Below, in pieces: positions 39,714 to 49,990 of a stretch of DNA of 64,000 nt. How positions within the stretch are numbered: position 1 is the stretch's first letter; every line of letters starts with the position of its first letter. Made by a program: the position numbers and the translations under genes. The notes under the pieces were generated by a model. The model ran no database searches. It was not told the DNA's origin and saw only the letters and a program-made list of their open reading frames with translations. The DNA comes from Dysgonomonas sp. Marseille-P4361 (GTDB taxonomy: Bacteria; Bacteroidota; Bacteroidia; Bacteroidales; Dysgonomonadaceae): contig NZ_OPYL01000001.1 in NCBI RefSeq assembly GCF_900343125.1, positions 248,001-312,000 of the forward strand, read 5' to 3'.

Positions 39714-41426
39714 ATGAATACCTTTAGGAACTATCTTTTATGTACTTTTTTACTGACATCCACTCTTCTTAGTTTTGGATTTAGTAAAGGAGAATCTACA
39801 ATAAAAACAATATATTTATCTTCATACGGAGCAATCCCAAATGATGACATTGATGACTCTAACGCCTTCAGAGCTGCTCTTGATGAATGCAGAAAACATC
39901 CTGGAACTACTTTAGTTATTGAACCCGGTGATTATAATTTCAAAAACGAGCAAGCCCTTAATTTTGAATATAAAGCCATCAATGGGCAATATGGGGAAAA
40001 TGTGCAAGGACATTTCTTTAAGCCTAACGGAGAGTATGTAATTGCGCTTGACTTTGACAGCTTTAAAGACATCACTATTCAAGCTCAGGGAGTTACCCTT
40101 ATTCAAGAAGGGTGGTACGAAGCTGTTTCTATTACCAATGCTGAAAATGTGACTATAAACGGATTGACATTAATACACAAGCGTCCTCCCTTCACTACCG
40201 GAAAAATAGTAAATTCGACCCCAGATTATTTCGACATGAGAATAGACACACTCAAATACCCGTTTCTTACCGACAAGATAACTGGTAGAGTACATTTTCA
40301 TGATGTAGAAAAACAACGAATCTATACAGGAGGAAGAGTAGAGAAGAAAGAACTGATAGACAGAGAGACAATCCGCTTGCATACAAAAACTCAGCCTAAA
40401 GTAAACGACCTTTGTATATTACGCCATTCGGCACATAACAGAGCAGGAATCCTCATCAAAGAATCTTCTAATATAAGCATCGAAAATGTAACAATCCACT
40501 CTCATCCGGGAATGGGAATCGTAGGACATAGATCTGAAAACATTACAATGAGAAATCTTCAAGTCGTTCCGGCTCCGGGTACTGTAACGTCTACAAATAC
40601 GGATGCTACTCATTTCACCAGCTGCAAAGGAAAAATTCTTTTCGATGCATGCAAATTTGGAGGACAAGGCGATGACTGCACAAATGTACATAACTACTAT
40701 TGGAGTGTGTATAAAGAATCGGGCAATACTGTAAGAGTAACCGTAGAAAATGCCGACCTGCATGCCCTATCTCTTGACTATCCTGATATTGGCGACACCA
40801 TTGCTTTAGTATCTAGAGATAAACTTACACCTGTAGAATATTATATAACCAAAGAAGTTAAAACATCTAAGGAAAAATGGGAAGTTCTTGTTACTCTGGA
40901 TAAACCATTAAAATATAATCCCGAAGAATATTATATGACCAACCTTACAAGACGTCCGGCTGTAGAGATTGTCAACAATGTGGTAAGAAGCCATATGGCA
41001 AGAGCATACCTGATCAAATCTAGGAATGTGAAAATACAAGGAAATGTAATTCAAAGCAGCAGTGGTTCAGCCATACAGCTTGGAGCAGAAGCTAGTTGGA
41101 GAGAGAGCGGACCAGTAGAGAATGTCCTGATAGAAAACAATTGGATCATAGGTTGCGGATACGGGCATGGTCGACAAAAGGGGAGTGCAATCAGCGCCGA
41201 GGTTAATGGGGTGAAAGTGAAATCAGACCAACTAAATAAAAACATCATTATCCGAAACAATGTAATAGAAGCCGAAGGCATTAGTGCTATTTATATTTCG
41301 GGAACAGATGGAGTAGAGATCACAAATAACAAAATATCAGGAAGCGAAGAAGCTATACTTGTAGAAAACTCCAAACACGTAACAATAGAAAACAACGGAA
41401 AACTTCCATTTAGAATAAATGATTAA
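39714..41426 (+). CDS. GH110-like alpha-galactosidase, exported (beta-helix)
   Basis: 570 aa with a signal peptide (about 1-24, ending FSKG) and no lipobox, unlike its paralogue at 30981. A beta-helix fold is suggested by many short NV.I.NN units through the C-terminus. TDATHFTSCKG (Asp297) and GQGDDCTNVHNYY (Asp320, Asp321) align with the corresponding GH110-type motifs of the first copy. Expected to remove terminal alpha-galactose outside the cell. The two copies share the active-site motifs but differ widely elsewhere, so they are old paralogues. The next gene starts 22 bases later. Confidence 0.68.
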   Translation: MNTFRNYLLCTFLLTSTLLSFGFSKGESTIKTIYLSSYGAIPNDDIDDSNAFRAALDECRKHPGTTLVIEPGDYNFKNEQALNFEYKAINGQYGENVQGHFFKPNGEYVIALDFDSFKDITIQAQGVTLIQEGWYEAVSITNAENVTINGLTLIHKRPPFTTGKIVNSTPDYFDMRIDTLKYPFLTDKITGRVHFHDVEKQRIYTGGRVEKKELIDRETIRLHTKTQPKVNDLCILRHSAHNRAGILIKESSNISIENVTIHSHPGMGIVGHRSENITMRNLQVVPAPGTVTSTNTDATHFTSCKGKILFDACKFGGQGDDCTNVHNYYWSVYKESGNTVRVTVENADLHALSLDYPDIGDTIALVSRDKLTPVEYYITKEVKTSKEKWEVLVTLDKPLKYNPEEYYMTNLTRRPAVEIVNNVVRSHMARAYLIKSRNVKIQGNVIQSSSGSAIQLGAEASWRESGPVENVLIENNWIIGCGYGHGRQKGSAISAEVNGVKVKSDQLNKNIIIRNNVIEAEGISAIYISGTDGVEITNNKISGSEEAILVENSKHVTIENNGKLPFRIND

Positions 41427-41448
41427 TTAATTCTTCAAAATAAAAGAC

Positions 41449-43488
41449 ATGGTAAAACACATCAAAACAATTGTTCTATTACTCATCGTACCATTACTTA
41501 CAATGGCTCAAACACAATGGAATGTTGAATCAGAAAGCAGTATTGTCTGGAATATAGACAATAAAAATATTCCGCACTATGATCATATCGAAATGAGTGG
41601 ATTAAAAATGTCATCAGTGCTCAGATATGGTGTCAATCCTAATGGCTCTTTTCAACTAGAGAGATCGATGGTTTGGCCTATGCTTCGTACATTGCCAAAC
41701 AACACACATGCCAGTCTGATGCAACGCTTTGCAATAGACTATCCTTCACTTCTTTTGGTTAACGGCTTAACGTTAAACAACGAAAAAGTGAAACAGATAA
41801 AACTGGACGGAAGACTATCTGTTGTCAGTGATTTCTGTACAGGCTATGTAAACACCGGCGCAGCCAGAAAAAGAACTCCTGTCCCTGTAGTTGAAGTCAC
41901 TCGCTCGTTCTTCCCTTCTACTGACAAGCCAATGCTATGCGAACAGTATACTGTAAAAAACATTACCAGCAAACCAATAACTGTAGTTGTTCCAACTCAT
42001 CACAACGAGTATAAAACCGATCCTGCTAAAGGAAAAGACGGCAGTTATACTATTGTTACTTCTATACAAAAAGAGGATAGTAAACTATACCAACTACAAC
42101 CGGGAGAAGAAATCAAATTCCATGCTACAGTACAAGCTTACAAAAAAGGAGAAAGCGAAATACAAGCAAATGTAGCACAAGAGCAAGAAGCCAGATTAAA
42201 ATATATAAACGAAGTAACTTCTAATCTGGAGTTTATCTCTCCTGATAAAACATTGAATACAGCTTTCAGCTTTGCTAAGGTAAGAGCTTCGGAAAGTATT
42301 TATGAAACAGCGGGCGGACTAATGCATGGTCCTGGAGGAGAGTCGTATTATGCAGCAATATGGGCTAACGACCAGGCTGAATACGTAAATCCATTCTTCC
42401 CATTCCTGGGATATGCTACAGGAAACGAGTCTGCATATAATTCGTTCAAGCATTTCGCACGTTTTATGAATCCTGAATATAAGGCTATTCCTAGTTCAAT
42501 CATTGCTGAAGGAACTGACATATGGGCCGGAGTAGGAGACAGAGGAGATGCTGCTATGGTCGCTTACGGAGCATCAAGATACGCATTAACTAACGCTGAT
42601 ATTAATGAGGCTAAAGAACTTTGGCCGTTGATAGAATGGTGTCTCGAATATTCGAAACGCAATCTGAATGCTCAGGGTGTAGTAAACTCAAATACTGATG
42701 AATTAGAAGGACGATTCCCTTCGGGAGATGCTAACCTTTGTACTTCAAGCTTGTATTACGACGCTCTTCTCACTTCTAGTTATTTAGCAAAAGAATTGGG
42801 CAAAAATGCTCAGGCAAAACAATACAAAAAACAAGCTGATGCTCTTAAGAAAGCAATCAACTCGTATTTCGGAGCAACAGTAGAAGGTTTTGACACCTAT
42901 CAGTATTATGATGGCAACGATATTCTACGTTCGTGGATCTGTATCCCGCTGACAGTAAACATTTATGACAAAAAAGAAGGTACAATCGACGCTCTATTCT
43001 CTCCTAGACTGTGGACTAAAGATGGATTATTAACTCAGGCAGGAACTGAAACATTCTGGGATCGCTCTACTCTTTATGCATTGCGTGGAGTGTATGCTGC
43101 CGGAGCAAGGGAGAGAGCAACAGAATACATGAAACATTACTCTCAACAACGTCTGTTAGGCGATCACGTTCCTTACCCGATTGAGGCTTGGCCGGAAGGA
43201 AGTCAAAGACATTTGTCGGCAGAGAGTGGGCTATATTGCCGCATCGTTACAGAAGGTATCTTTGGTATTAGACCAACCGGATTCAAAACATTTGACCTTA
43301 CTCCGCAATTGCCTAACGAATGGGATAACATGGAATTGAAAAATATCAGGGCTTTTGATTCTAAACCATTCAATATATCTATCTCTAGAGTAAATGGAGA
43401 TAACATAAAGATAACTATTGAGAGAGATAGCAAAGTAATAAAAACAATCAATAGCAAAAACGGAGAAACAAAAGCGATAAAACTTTAA
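41449..43488 (+). CDS. Exported protein, candidate six-hairpin (alpha/alpha)6 glycosidase
   Basis: 679 aa with a signal peptide ending TMAQ. An N-terminal beta-sandwich-like part (about 20-250) is followed by a helical domain (about 270-600) with HGPGGESYYAAIWANDQAEYVNP cut by short loops, IIAEGTDIWAGVGDRGDAAM, and EAWPEGSQRHLSAESGLY. This pattern of acidic and aromatic residues between helices is that of (alpha/alpha)6 glycosidases, and the C-terminus returns to beta. I cannot assign a GH family. Candidate catalytic acids are in the AEGTDIW and WPEGSQRH segments. It is co-directional with the GH110-like gene and closed by a strong terminator. Confidence 0.6.
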   Translation: MVKHIKTIVLLLIVPLLTMAQTQWNVESESSIVWNIDNKNIPHYDHIEMSGLKMSSVLRYGVNPNGSFQLERSMVWPMLRTLPNNTHASLMQRFAIDYPSLLLVNGLTLNNEKVKQIKLDGRLSVVSDFCTGYVNTGAARKRTPVPVVEVTRSFFPSTDKPMLCEQYTVKNITSKPITVVVPTHHNEYKTDPAKGKDGSYTIVTSIQKEDSKLYQLQPGEEIKFHATVQAYKKGESEIQANVAQEQEARLKYINEVTSNLEFISPDKTLNTAFSFAKVRASESIYETAGGLMHGPGGESYYAAIWANDQAEYVNPFFPFLGYATGNESAYNSFKHFARFMNPEYKAIPSSIIAEGTDIWAGVGDRGDAAMVAYGASRYALTNADINEAKELWPLIEWCLEYSKRNLNAQGVVNSNTDELEGRFPSGDANLCTSSLYYDALLTSSYLAKELGKNAQAKQYKKQADALKKAINSYFGATVEGFDTYQYYDGNDILRSWICIPLTVNIYDKKEGTIDALFSPRLWTKDGLLTQAGTETFWDRSTLYALRGVYAAGARERATEYMKHYSQQRLLGDHVPYPIEAWPEGSQRHLSAESGLYCRIVTEGIFGIRPTGFKTFDLTPQLPNEWDNMELKNIRAFDSKPFNISISRVNGDNIKITIERDSKVIKTINSKNGETKAIKL

Positions 43489-43533
43489 GACCAGCGATAA
43501 GTTAATTTTTTTACAGATTACAAATCACTCTTC

Positions 43534-43573
43534 GAGTCCAGTGAGTATTGATTATTCGCTGGGCTCTTTTTTT
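43534..43573 (+). terminator. Terminator of the plus-strand glycan arm
   Basis: GAGTCCAG (43534-43541) pairs with CTGGGCTC (43559-43566), with further pairing inside, followed by seven T. Confidence 0.8.
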
Positions 43574-43711
43574 ATCTAAGTAGCCCCTAAACAAAATACA
43601 TAGTCCTCCTGTCACACGATAGAAGGACTATTTTGCAAGAGTTCCACCCTTAAATTGATAATATATTTAGATAGAATTCATGTTTTTATCAAATCTTTAT
43701 CAGTTATTTCG

Positions 43712-43719
43712 TATTTTTG
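43712..43719 (+). promoter_or_regulatory. Candidate -7 box (TATTTTTG) for valS
   Basis: TATTTTTG fits TAnnTTTG and ends 30 bases before the valS ATG. No TTTG is found at the ideal -33 distance. Confidence 0.4.
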
Positions 43720-43749
43720 CTCCTCAGTAAATAATTTTGACCACTAATT

Positions 43750-46371
43750 ATGGAAATTGCAAGTAAATACAATCCTATCGAAGTAGAGGATAAATGGTAT
43801 AAGTACTGGTTGGAAAGCAGATTCTTCCACTCAGAGCCAGACAATCGTGAACCATATACAATTGTTATACCCCCTCCTAACGTCACAGGTGTCCTACATA
43901 TGGGACATATGTTGAACAATACGATTCAGGATATACTTGTCCGCCGTGCCCGTATGCAAGGCAAAAATGCATGCTGGGTTCCCGGTACAGACCACGCTTC
44001 TATCGCAACAGAGGCGAAGGTGGTAGCAAAATTGGCATCCGAGGGGGTTAATAAAAACGACCTTTCCCGCGATGAATTCTTGAAACATGCCTGGGACTGG
44101 ACTCACAAACATGGAGGTATTATCCTTGAACAGTTGAAGAAACTGGGTGCTTCGTGCGACTGGGACAGGACTTGTTTCACTATGGATGAGAAACGTTCCG
44201 AGAGCGTATTGAAAGTATTTGTAGACTTATACAACAAAGGTCTTATCTATCGCGGCGTAAGAATGGTTAACTGGGATCCGGCTGCTCAAACAGCAATTTC
44301 GGACGAAGAGGTTATCCATCAAGAAGTGCATGGCAAATTGTACTATGTAAAATATAAGGTTGAAGGAGAGGACGGTTACATCGTAGTAGCAACTACCCGC
44401 CCTGAAACAATCTTTGGTGATATCGCGGTTTGTATCAACCCGAATGACCCTAAGACAGCTCACATGAAAGGCAAAAAGGTGATTGTACCGATTGCTAATC
44501 GTGCAGTTCCTATTATTGAGGATGAATACGTTGATGTAGAATTCGGAACAGGCTTCTTGAAAGTGACTCCTGCTCACGATGTGAACGACTATATGCTGGG
44601 AGAAAAATACAATCTGGAAGGGATTGACATATTTAATGATAATGGGACATTGAATGCTCATGGTCTTCAGTACGAAGGAATGGATCGCTTCGATGTTCGC
44701 AAGAAAATAGAAAAAGACCTTGAAGAACTGGGACTACTGGATAAGGTAGAAAACTATACCAATAGCGTAGGTTTCTCGGAGCGTACTCGTGTTCCTATCG
44801 AGCCAAAGCTATCGATGCAATGGTTCCTAAAAATGGAAAATCTTGCTAAACCAGCATTAGATGCAGTGGAAAATGACACCATCAAATTTCATCCGGCTAA
44901 ATTCAAAAATACATACCGCCACTGGATGGAAAACATCAAAGACTGGAACATAAGCCGTCAGCTTTGGTGGGGACATCGTATTCCTGCATATTATCTTCCG
45001 GAGGGAGGTTTTGTAGTAGCCTTGACAGACGAAGAAGCGTTGGAAAAAGCACGCAAAGAAACAGGAAACAACAACCTGCAACTATCCGACCTTCGTCAGG
45101 ATGAAGATTGCCTCGACACGTGGTTCTCTTCATGGTTGTGGCCTATATCTGTTTTCGATGGCATCAACAATCCAGAAAACGAAGATATCAATTATTATTA
45201 TCCGACTAACGACCTAGTTACCGGACCAGATATTATTTTCTTCTGGGTGGCACGTATGATCATGGCAGGGTACGAATACAGAGGAAAAGCTTGTTTCGAG
45301 AATGTGTACTTTACCGGTATCGTAAGAGATAAGGAAGGTCGCAAGATGTCGAAACAACTAGGCAACTCGCCTGACCCAATCGAGTTGATGGACAAATATG
45401 GTGCAGATGGTGTTCGCATGGGACTGTTACTTACTGCTCCTGCAGGAAATGACTTACCTTTCGACGAAGGTCTTTGCGAACAAGGTCGTAATTTTAACAA
45501 TAAAATATGGAATGCTTTCCGTCTGGTAAAAGGATGGGAAGTGAGCGATAGCATCGAACAACCAGAGTCTGCTAAAATAGCAATCAATTGGTTCGAGAAT
45601 ATATTGGCTAAGACTGTAGCTGAATTAGACGATTCGTTCAAGAAATATAAATTGTCTGAAGCCTTGATGACTGTTTACAAACTATTCTGGGACGAGTTCT
45701 CGTCTTGGTATCTGGAAATGGTAAAACCTGCTTATCAACAGCCAATAGACAAGAAAACATATGAAGCTACACTAGGCTTCTTCGATTCTCTTCTTCGCCT
45801 GCTTCATCCATTTATGCCTTTCATCACAGAGGAATTGTGGCAAGCTCTTGCTCGACGTGAAGAAGGTGAAAGCATCATGGTAGCAGCAATGCCAAGCAAT
45901 ACTTCTTACAATAAAGACCTTATTGCAGCATTCGAAAAGGTAAAAGAGACTATTGCCGGAGTGAGAACTGTTCGTCTCCAAAAGAATATTTCGAACAGAG
46001 AAGAACTGTCTCTTGAGGTTATAGGAGAATATTCAGCAGCATTTGATAGTGTTATTTCCAAAATGGGAAATCTATCTTCTATCAATGTCGTAACAGAGAA
46101 GAACCCAACTGCTGTATCTTTTCTTGTTGGTACTACAGAATTTTCGGTTCCTCTTGGCAGCAATATTGATGTAGAGGCTGAATTGAAAAAACTAAACGAG
46201 GAGCTTGTTTATCTACAAGGCTTCCTGGTATCGGTAGACAAGAAGCTTAGCAATGAGAAATTTGTAGCCAATGCTAAACCTGAGATTGTGGAGAATGAAC
46301 GCAAGAAACAAGCTGATGCCGAGAGCAAAATACAGACTATAAAAGAGAGCATTGCTAACCTAAGCAAATAA
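43750..46371 (+). CDS. valS: Valyl-tRNA synthetase
   Basis: 873 aa class I aminoacyl-tRNA synthetase. The ATP-binding HIGH-type motif is HMGH (50-53) in [13 protein letters not shown], and the KMSKS-type loop is KMSKQ beginning at Lys532. The editing (CP1) domain lies about 150-350 with [10 protein letters not shown]. The C-terminal coiled-coil arm (about 810-873, rich in Lys/Glu) is typical of ValRS. It is a monocistronic gene between terminators. Confidence 0.98.
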   Translation: MEIASKYNPIEVEDKWYKYWLESRFFHSEPDNREPYTIVIPPPNVTGVLHMGHMLNNTIQDILVRRARMQGKNACWVPGTDHASIATEAKVVAKLASEGVNKNDLSRDEFLKHAWDWTHKHGGIILEQLKKLGASCDWDRTCFTMDEKRSESVLKVFVDLYNKGLIYRGVRMVNWDPAAQTAISDEEVIHQEVHGKLYYVKYKVEGEDGYIVVATTRPETIFGDIAVCINPNDPKTAHMKGKKVIVPIANRAVPIIEDEYVDVEFGTGFLKVTPAHDVNDYMLGEKYNLEGIDIFNDNGTLNAHGLQYEGMDRFDVRKKIEKDLEELGLLDKVENYTNSVGFSERTRVPIEPKLSMQWFLKMENLAKPALDAVENDTIKFHPAKFKNTYRHWMENIKDWNISRQLWWGHRIPAYYLPEGGFVVALTDEEALEKARKETGNNNLQLSDLRQDEDCLDTWFSSWLWPISVFDGINNPENEDINYYYPTNDLVTGPDIIFFWVARMIMAGYEYRGKACFENVYFTGIVRDKEGRKMSKQLGNSPDPIELMDKYGADGVRMGLLLTAPAGNDLPFDEGLCEQGRNFNNKIWNAFRLVKGWEVSDSIEQPESAKIAINWFENILAKTVAELDDSFKKYKLSEALMTVYKLFWDEFSSWYLEMVKPAYQQPIDKKTYEATLGFFDSLLRLLHPFMPFITEELWQALARREEGESIMVAAMPSNTSYNKDLIAAFEKVKETIAGVRTVRLQKNISNREELSLEVIGEYSAAFDSVISKMGNLSSINVVTEKNPTAVSFLVGTTEFSVPLGSNIDVEAELKKLNEELVYLQGFLVSVDKKLSNEKFVANAKPEIVENERKKQADAESKIQTIKESIANLSK

Positions 46372-46389
46372 CTTCTCTCTACAGATAAA

Positions 46390-46423
46390 ATAAGCGCTAT
46401 AATCGAATGATTATAGCGCTTAT
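46390..46423. terminator. Bidirectional terminator between valS and the membrane-Nudix gene
   Basis: A perfect 15-bp inverted repeat (ATAAGCGCTATAATC at 46390-46404) with loop GAAT sits between two converging genes. The T tracts on either side are only moderate. Confidence 0.75.
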
Positions 46424-46441
46424 TCTATTATATATACGATT

Positions 46442-47560
46442 CTAATTATTCAGTGTAATATCTGATTTCATCAGCACCATATTCTTCAAATATTCAAATT
46501 CCAGTTCGAAGCATTCACTAAATATTTCATCGGCAAAGGCTTCTTCCATTTGCTTAACAGTCCAGAACTTCCCTCCCATTTTACCTTCGCGTTTTACCAT
46601 ATCTTCGTTATCAACTTCTGCAACAAACAAAAAGATCAAGCGCTTCGTGTTATCATTCTCGAAAACATACTTTAAAATAAAGCGTAACGATACATTTATA
46701 TTATCGCCGATCATTTGTTTTATACTGTTTCGGGCTGCAAGATTGATTTCATGATTGAATAGCATATATTTCTCGAAAGGATAGTCTAATTTTCCCGGAC
46801 TAAGAATATCATCCACTGCTCTTTCCTGCAAATAGACTTTAGACTTTGATACTAAAGCAACCCTCACAATCGGGTGCAGAAAACGGTTCTTCATATTCAT
46901 CGAAACACACTTGGCTATCTTTCCTGTAACTTCTCCTTTTTCGGTAACAATAGGAAGCCATTCTTCTCGTTTGAGTTTAGATGCTAGCTTGCTTACCTTG
47001 ACAGCTTGATATATACTGATTGCTAATAATATCACTATCGGAGCTACGCAAAAAATAAGCATTTCCCAAACTTTCACATGGTTGTTGAACACAAGCTGAC
47101 GATAGAGGATTATGCAGAAGATATGTATCGTAAGCAGATACTGAATCAGAGCTACTGATGCATAATACTCACCAAGCAAAGCCTTCTGAAACGAGCTTTT
47201 CTTACGAAAAAACACTGTTGATACATAGGTCTTACTAGCTCGTAACACCATAAACAAAGTAATAATAATTATCTCGCAAACAACAATATAAGTATGTATT
47301 TTAGCCACATACTCATTCGTCAGTATCCATGCTAAAAAGGTTATTAATAATGCTATTCCTGAAATATAGAACGACATACTAAAACCCCGTGTCCGATAAA
47401 ACAATCGAACTAGAATTTCCCCTCCTATAGCAACTAACACAGCTATTGCTATAGCATATTCTTCATACATCTGCAATGCATGCAATACAATGTAGAGAAT
47501 AAAAGGGAGCAACCCTATAACAGGGTTGGAGATATATTTTTTCAAACCTTTGCTAATCAT
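46442..47560 (-). CDS. Multi-pass membrane protein with degenerate C-terminal Nudix domain
   Basis: 372 aa from ATG 47560; an in-frame TTG at 47566 is less likely. Residues 1 to about 200 hold six to seven transmembrane helices. Residues about 205-372 resemble an IPP-isomerase-like Nudix fold: LPIVTEKGEVTGK, then LHPIVRVALV and VYLQER. The Nudix box (GX5EX7REUXEEXGU) is not preserved: where REUXEE is expected the sequence reads NSIKQM. Hydrolase activity is therefore unlikely and a ligand-sensing role is possible. It is a lone gene, convergent with valS. Confidence 0.65.
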   Translation of the reverse strand: MISKGLKKYISNPVIGLLPFILYIVLHALQMYEEYAIAIAVLVAIGGEILVRLFYRTRGFSMSFYISGIALLITFLAWILTNEYVAKIHTYIVVCEIIIITLFMVLRASKTYVSTVFFRKKSSFQKALLGEYYASVALIQYLLTIHIFCIILYRQLVFNNHVKVWEMLIFCVAPIVILLAISIYQAVKVSKLASKLKREEWLPIVTEKGEVTGKIAKCVSMNMKNRFLHPIVRVALVSKSKVYLQERAVDDILSPGKLDYPFEKYMLFNHEINLAARNSIKQMIGDNINVSLRFILKYVFENDNTKRLIFLFVAEVDNEDMVKREGKMGGKFWTVKQMEEAFADEIFSECFELEFEYLKNMVLMKSDITLNN

Positions 47561-47714
47561 GCCCAATTATATTAACAAAGAAAGAGTCATACAAGAAATA
47601 TGTATAAATATAACTTTATTGATGACAAACCAATAAAAGGTCTAGTATAACTCATTCTTCTGTAGCTATTACTTAAACAACTAGTATAGAATTTTGTTTG
47701 CTAGATCACTTATT

Positions 47715-48206
47715 TTATTTAGGCTCTTGTACTTGTTTAGATTTGAAAGTAACAAACTTATTAACAACGAATTGCATTGCAGCGACAAAACATGTGGCAA
47801 TAATCTTTGCATACATCTCATCAATCTGAAATTTACCAACAAGTAATGTAATCAACATAGTGCTGATCACTAAGCCTATAGCTGCAATCCCAACGAATGA
47901 TAAAAATCGCTGAAACTTATTGTCTGTCACCTTAAATGTAAAATAGCTATTCAGAATGAAATTATTTGTTATTGCAAGGAGCGAACTTATAACGTGGGAA
48001 ACATCCGCATCTATCACATAAAGAGGAATCTTGTCTCCTAAAAAATCTCTTATGTAAATAGAAAATGGGTATTGGACAGAAAACTTCACAGCAAGCAGAT
48101 AAAACACTCCCATGTCTATCACCATTCCTACCGATCCGACTATGCCGTATTTTACTAATTCACGAAGTCCTTTCTTCTTTGTCAGATCCTTAACCTGCTT
48201 CTTCAT
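47715..48206 (-). CDS. GtrA family membrane protein
   Basis: 163 aa, four transmembrane helices. The N-terminal ELVKYGIVGSVGMVIDMGVFYLL split around residues 15-37 and the late ATCFVAAMQFVVNKFVTFK are the GtrA signatures. GtrA-like proteins are thought to help move polyprenyl-linked sugars across the inner membrane for cell-surface glycosylation. It follows a GT39-type glycosyltransferase by 29 bases, the usual partner type, so the two are probably one operon. Confidence 0.9.
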   Translation of the reverse strand: MKKQVKDLTKKKGLRELVKYGIVGSVGMVIDMGVFYLLAVKFSVQYPFSIYIRDFLGDKIPLYVIDADVSHVISSLLAITNNFILNSYFTFKVTDNKFQRFLSFVGIAAIGLVISTMLITLLVGKFQIDEMYAKIIATCFVAAMQFVVNKFVTFKSKQVQEPK

Positions 48207-48235
48207 CCGTATTTTTATGTAGTTTATTATGCTTT

Positions 48236-49990
48236 TTACTTTTTCTTTATTCTAAAGAAGAGCATCTCACTTTTGTTCTCATTATATTTATCGCTTGATT
48301 CCAGCAGAGTGAAATCGTAGCGGTCTCCATATTCTTTCTTAATGTCTTCTACGCAATATTGTAACATTAAAAAATAACCTACTTCAGGAGATTCCTTATC
48401 AATATTCTTAAACATATTACCTAAATAGAAATTCAATGCGTATTGATTATTATAATCCTTAAGGCGGTTTGTCACATACACGTTATCTTTCAACTCATAT
48501 TCTTTTAAAAGTTTTTCGGCAAAAGTTCGTGCAGAGTAGGCATTTTTAAAGCCTGGCAACAGATACGCATCTAAGAATAAGTTAATAGCCAACATCAGAC
48601 CAAATCCGGCCATTAATATTTTTACATTAATTTTCTTACTCAGAAGATAGGTAGTATTCCCTATTGCTAATAATAAGACAGAAACTCCAAACAATCCCCA
48701 CCAGCCGGGATTGATGAACTCATCCGAGAATATTTTAAAATCGCGCAATGTACGTTCTCTTTTAGAAATATGATGAGCTAGTTCTTCAACGTTAATAACC
48801 CCAACAAAGGCTAAGAACAATATGATTACTGCAAATATACTTATCCCTAGCAGAATAGAAGTAGAAATACGTACTGCCATCGGTTTCATTTCGGTTAAGA
48901 AAAGGAAGAAGCGAGCCATAAAAATAGCGATGAAAGGATATATCAACATGATATACACACTTCTCTTGGAAGCCGGAATAGTAAAGAAGACAAGAGCTAC
49001 TACTATAATTATAAGGCTATACAACAAAGGGGTTTCCATAGTAAGAAGCTTCTGAAAAAAGGTCTTTATTGTTCCCTCTGGTTTCTTATACTGTATAAAA
49101 AATAAAGAAACGAACAACAAAATTGTCCATGGAAGGAAACCTGACAATAATGTTACAGGATAGTAATACCAAGGGTTTTCTACACCTAGATTGTAATCTA
49201 TCCCCAATTCTTCTGTACCGATGCGTAAGAATCGTCCAAAATTTTCGGCAAACACTTTGGTAAGAAATGCTTCTCCTTGTATTTGATAAGCAGCATAATA
49301 CCATATGGCCGGAATAATTAGTGCAGAAAGCATAATCGCAAGGCTCTTAAATGTAGCTTTGAAAAAGTTTTCTCGTTGAGTTAACAAGAACACGCCGAAA
49401 ATAGCACATGGCAGTAATGCGCCTACCGGACCTTTAGACAAAGTCGCAACACTCAGTAATAACCAAACGGAGACAAGCTGACCAAGCCGTTTTTTCTCAT
49501 ACCATGTATACATCTGAATAAGTGCCGATACCATAAGCGTTGTCAGTAGCATATCGATACGTGTTGTCATAGCAGCACGATGCAACTCGAAGCAAGTAAT
49601 CATAATTAAGCAGGCGACAAATGCCTCTAACGTCGGTCTGCGCCTTGCAAAGAACATAAAACAGACACCAACCATTGCGATAAATGCCAAGGCTGAAGGA
49701 AGTCGTGAGGTAAAAGGCGTTACTTCTCCGTCATTTAAAGCTAAAGAGAATCCTGCTATCAACCAGTGTGTAAGAGGTGGTTTGTATGCAAACTCATCAG
49801 CATAACTGGAAGGGATGATCCATTCTCCTTTCTCAATCATAGATATTGCAAGAGCAGCCTCTCGTGGTTCTCCTTTCGTATAAAAATCTCCTAAGCCGAT
49901 CCAAGGTAGAGTAGATAGTGTAGCTATTAACAAAATCAGCAAAAGCGGTTTTTGCAGATAAAGAGTCTGTAAGAAATGCGTTTTTTTCAT
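48236..49990 (-). CDS. GT39/ArnT-like membrane glycosyltransferase
   Basis: 584 aa with about twelve transmembrane helices and a soluble C-terminus. The first periplasmic loop carries YTKGEPREAALA (about 34-45), the acidic motif found in the GT39/GT83 family, then YKPPLTHWL. Such enzymes use polyprenyl-phosphate sugars to modify lipid A, proteins or other acceptors at the periplasmic face. The acceptor is unknown. The operon with GtrA supports lipid-linked sugar use. A TATCTTTG -7 box is at 50014-50021 on this strand, 23 bases upstream. Confidence 0.88.
   Translation of the reverse strand: MKKTHFLQTLYLQKPLLLILLIATLSTLPWIGLGDFYTKGEPREAALAISMIEKGEWIIPSSYADEFAYKPPLTHWLIAGFSLALNDGEVTPFTSRLPSALAFIAMVGVCFMFFARRRPTLEAFVACLIMITCFELHRAAMTTRIDMLLTTLMVSALIQMYTWYEKKRLGQLVSVWLLLSVATLSKGPVGALLPCAIFGVFLLTQRENFFKATFKSLAIMLSALIIPAIWYYAAYQIQGEAFLTKVFAENFGRFLRIGTEELGIDYNLGVENPWYYYPVTLLSGFLPWTILLFVSLFFIQYKKPEGTIKTFFQKLLTMETPLLYSLIIIVVALVFFTIPASKRSVYIMLIYPFIAIFMARFFLFLTEMKPMAVRISTSILLGISIFAVIILFLAFVGVINVEELAHHISKRERTLRDFKIFSDEFINPGWWGLFGVSVLLLAIGNTTYLLSKKINVKILMAGFGLMLAINLFLDAYLLPGFKNAYSARTFAEKLLKEYELKDNVYVTNRLKDYNNQYALNFYLGNMFKNIDKESPEVGYFLMLQYCVEDIKKEYGDRYDFTLLESSDKYNENKSEMLFFRIKKK

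Noticed and set aside
30981-43488. Possible canonical polysaccharide utilisation locus with SusC/SusD
   Set aside because: All frames were considered and no TonB-dependent receptor or SusD-like lipoprotein is present, so the canonical label does not apply.
44227-44661. Long antisense open frame (144 codons) inside valS
   Set aside because: It lies wholly within a well-supported essential gene, has Cys/Phe/Val-rich composition typical of antisense readings and no recognisable motif.
45198-45641. Second long antisense frame inside valS
   Set aside because: Same reasons; the frame is a by-product of valS codon use.
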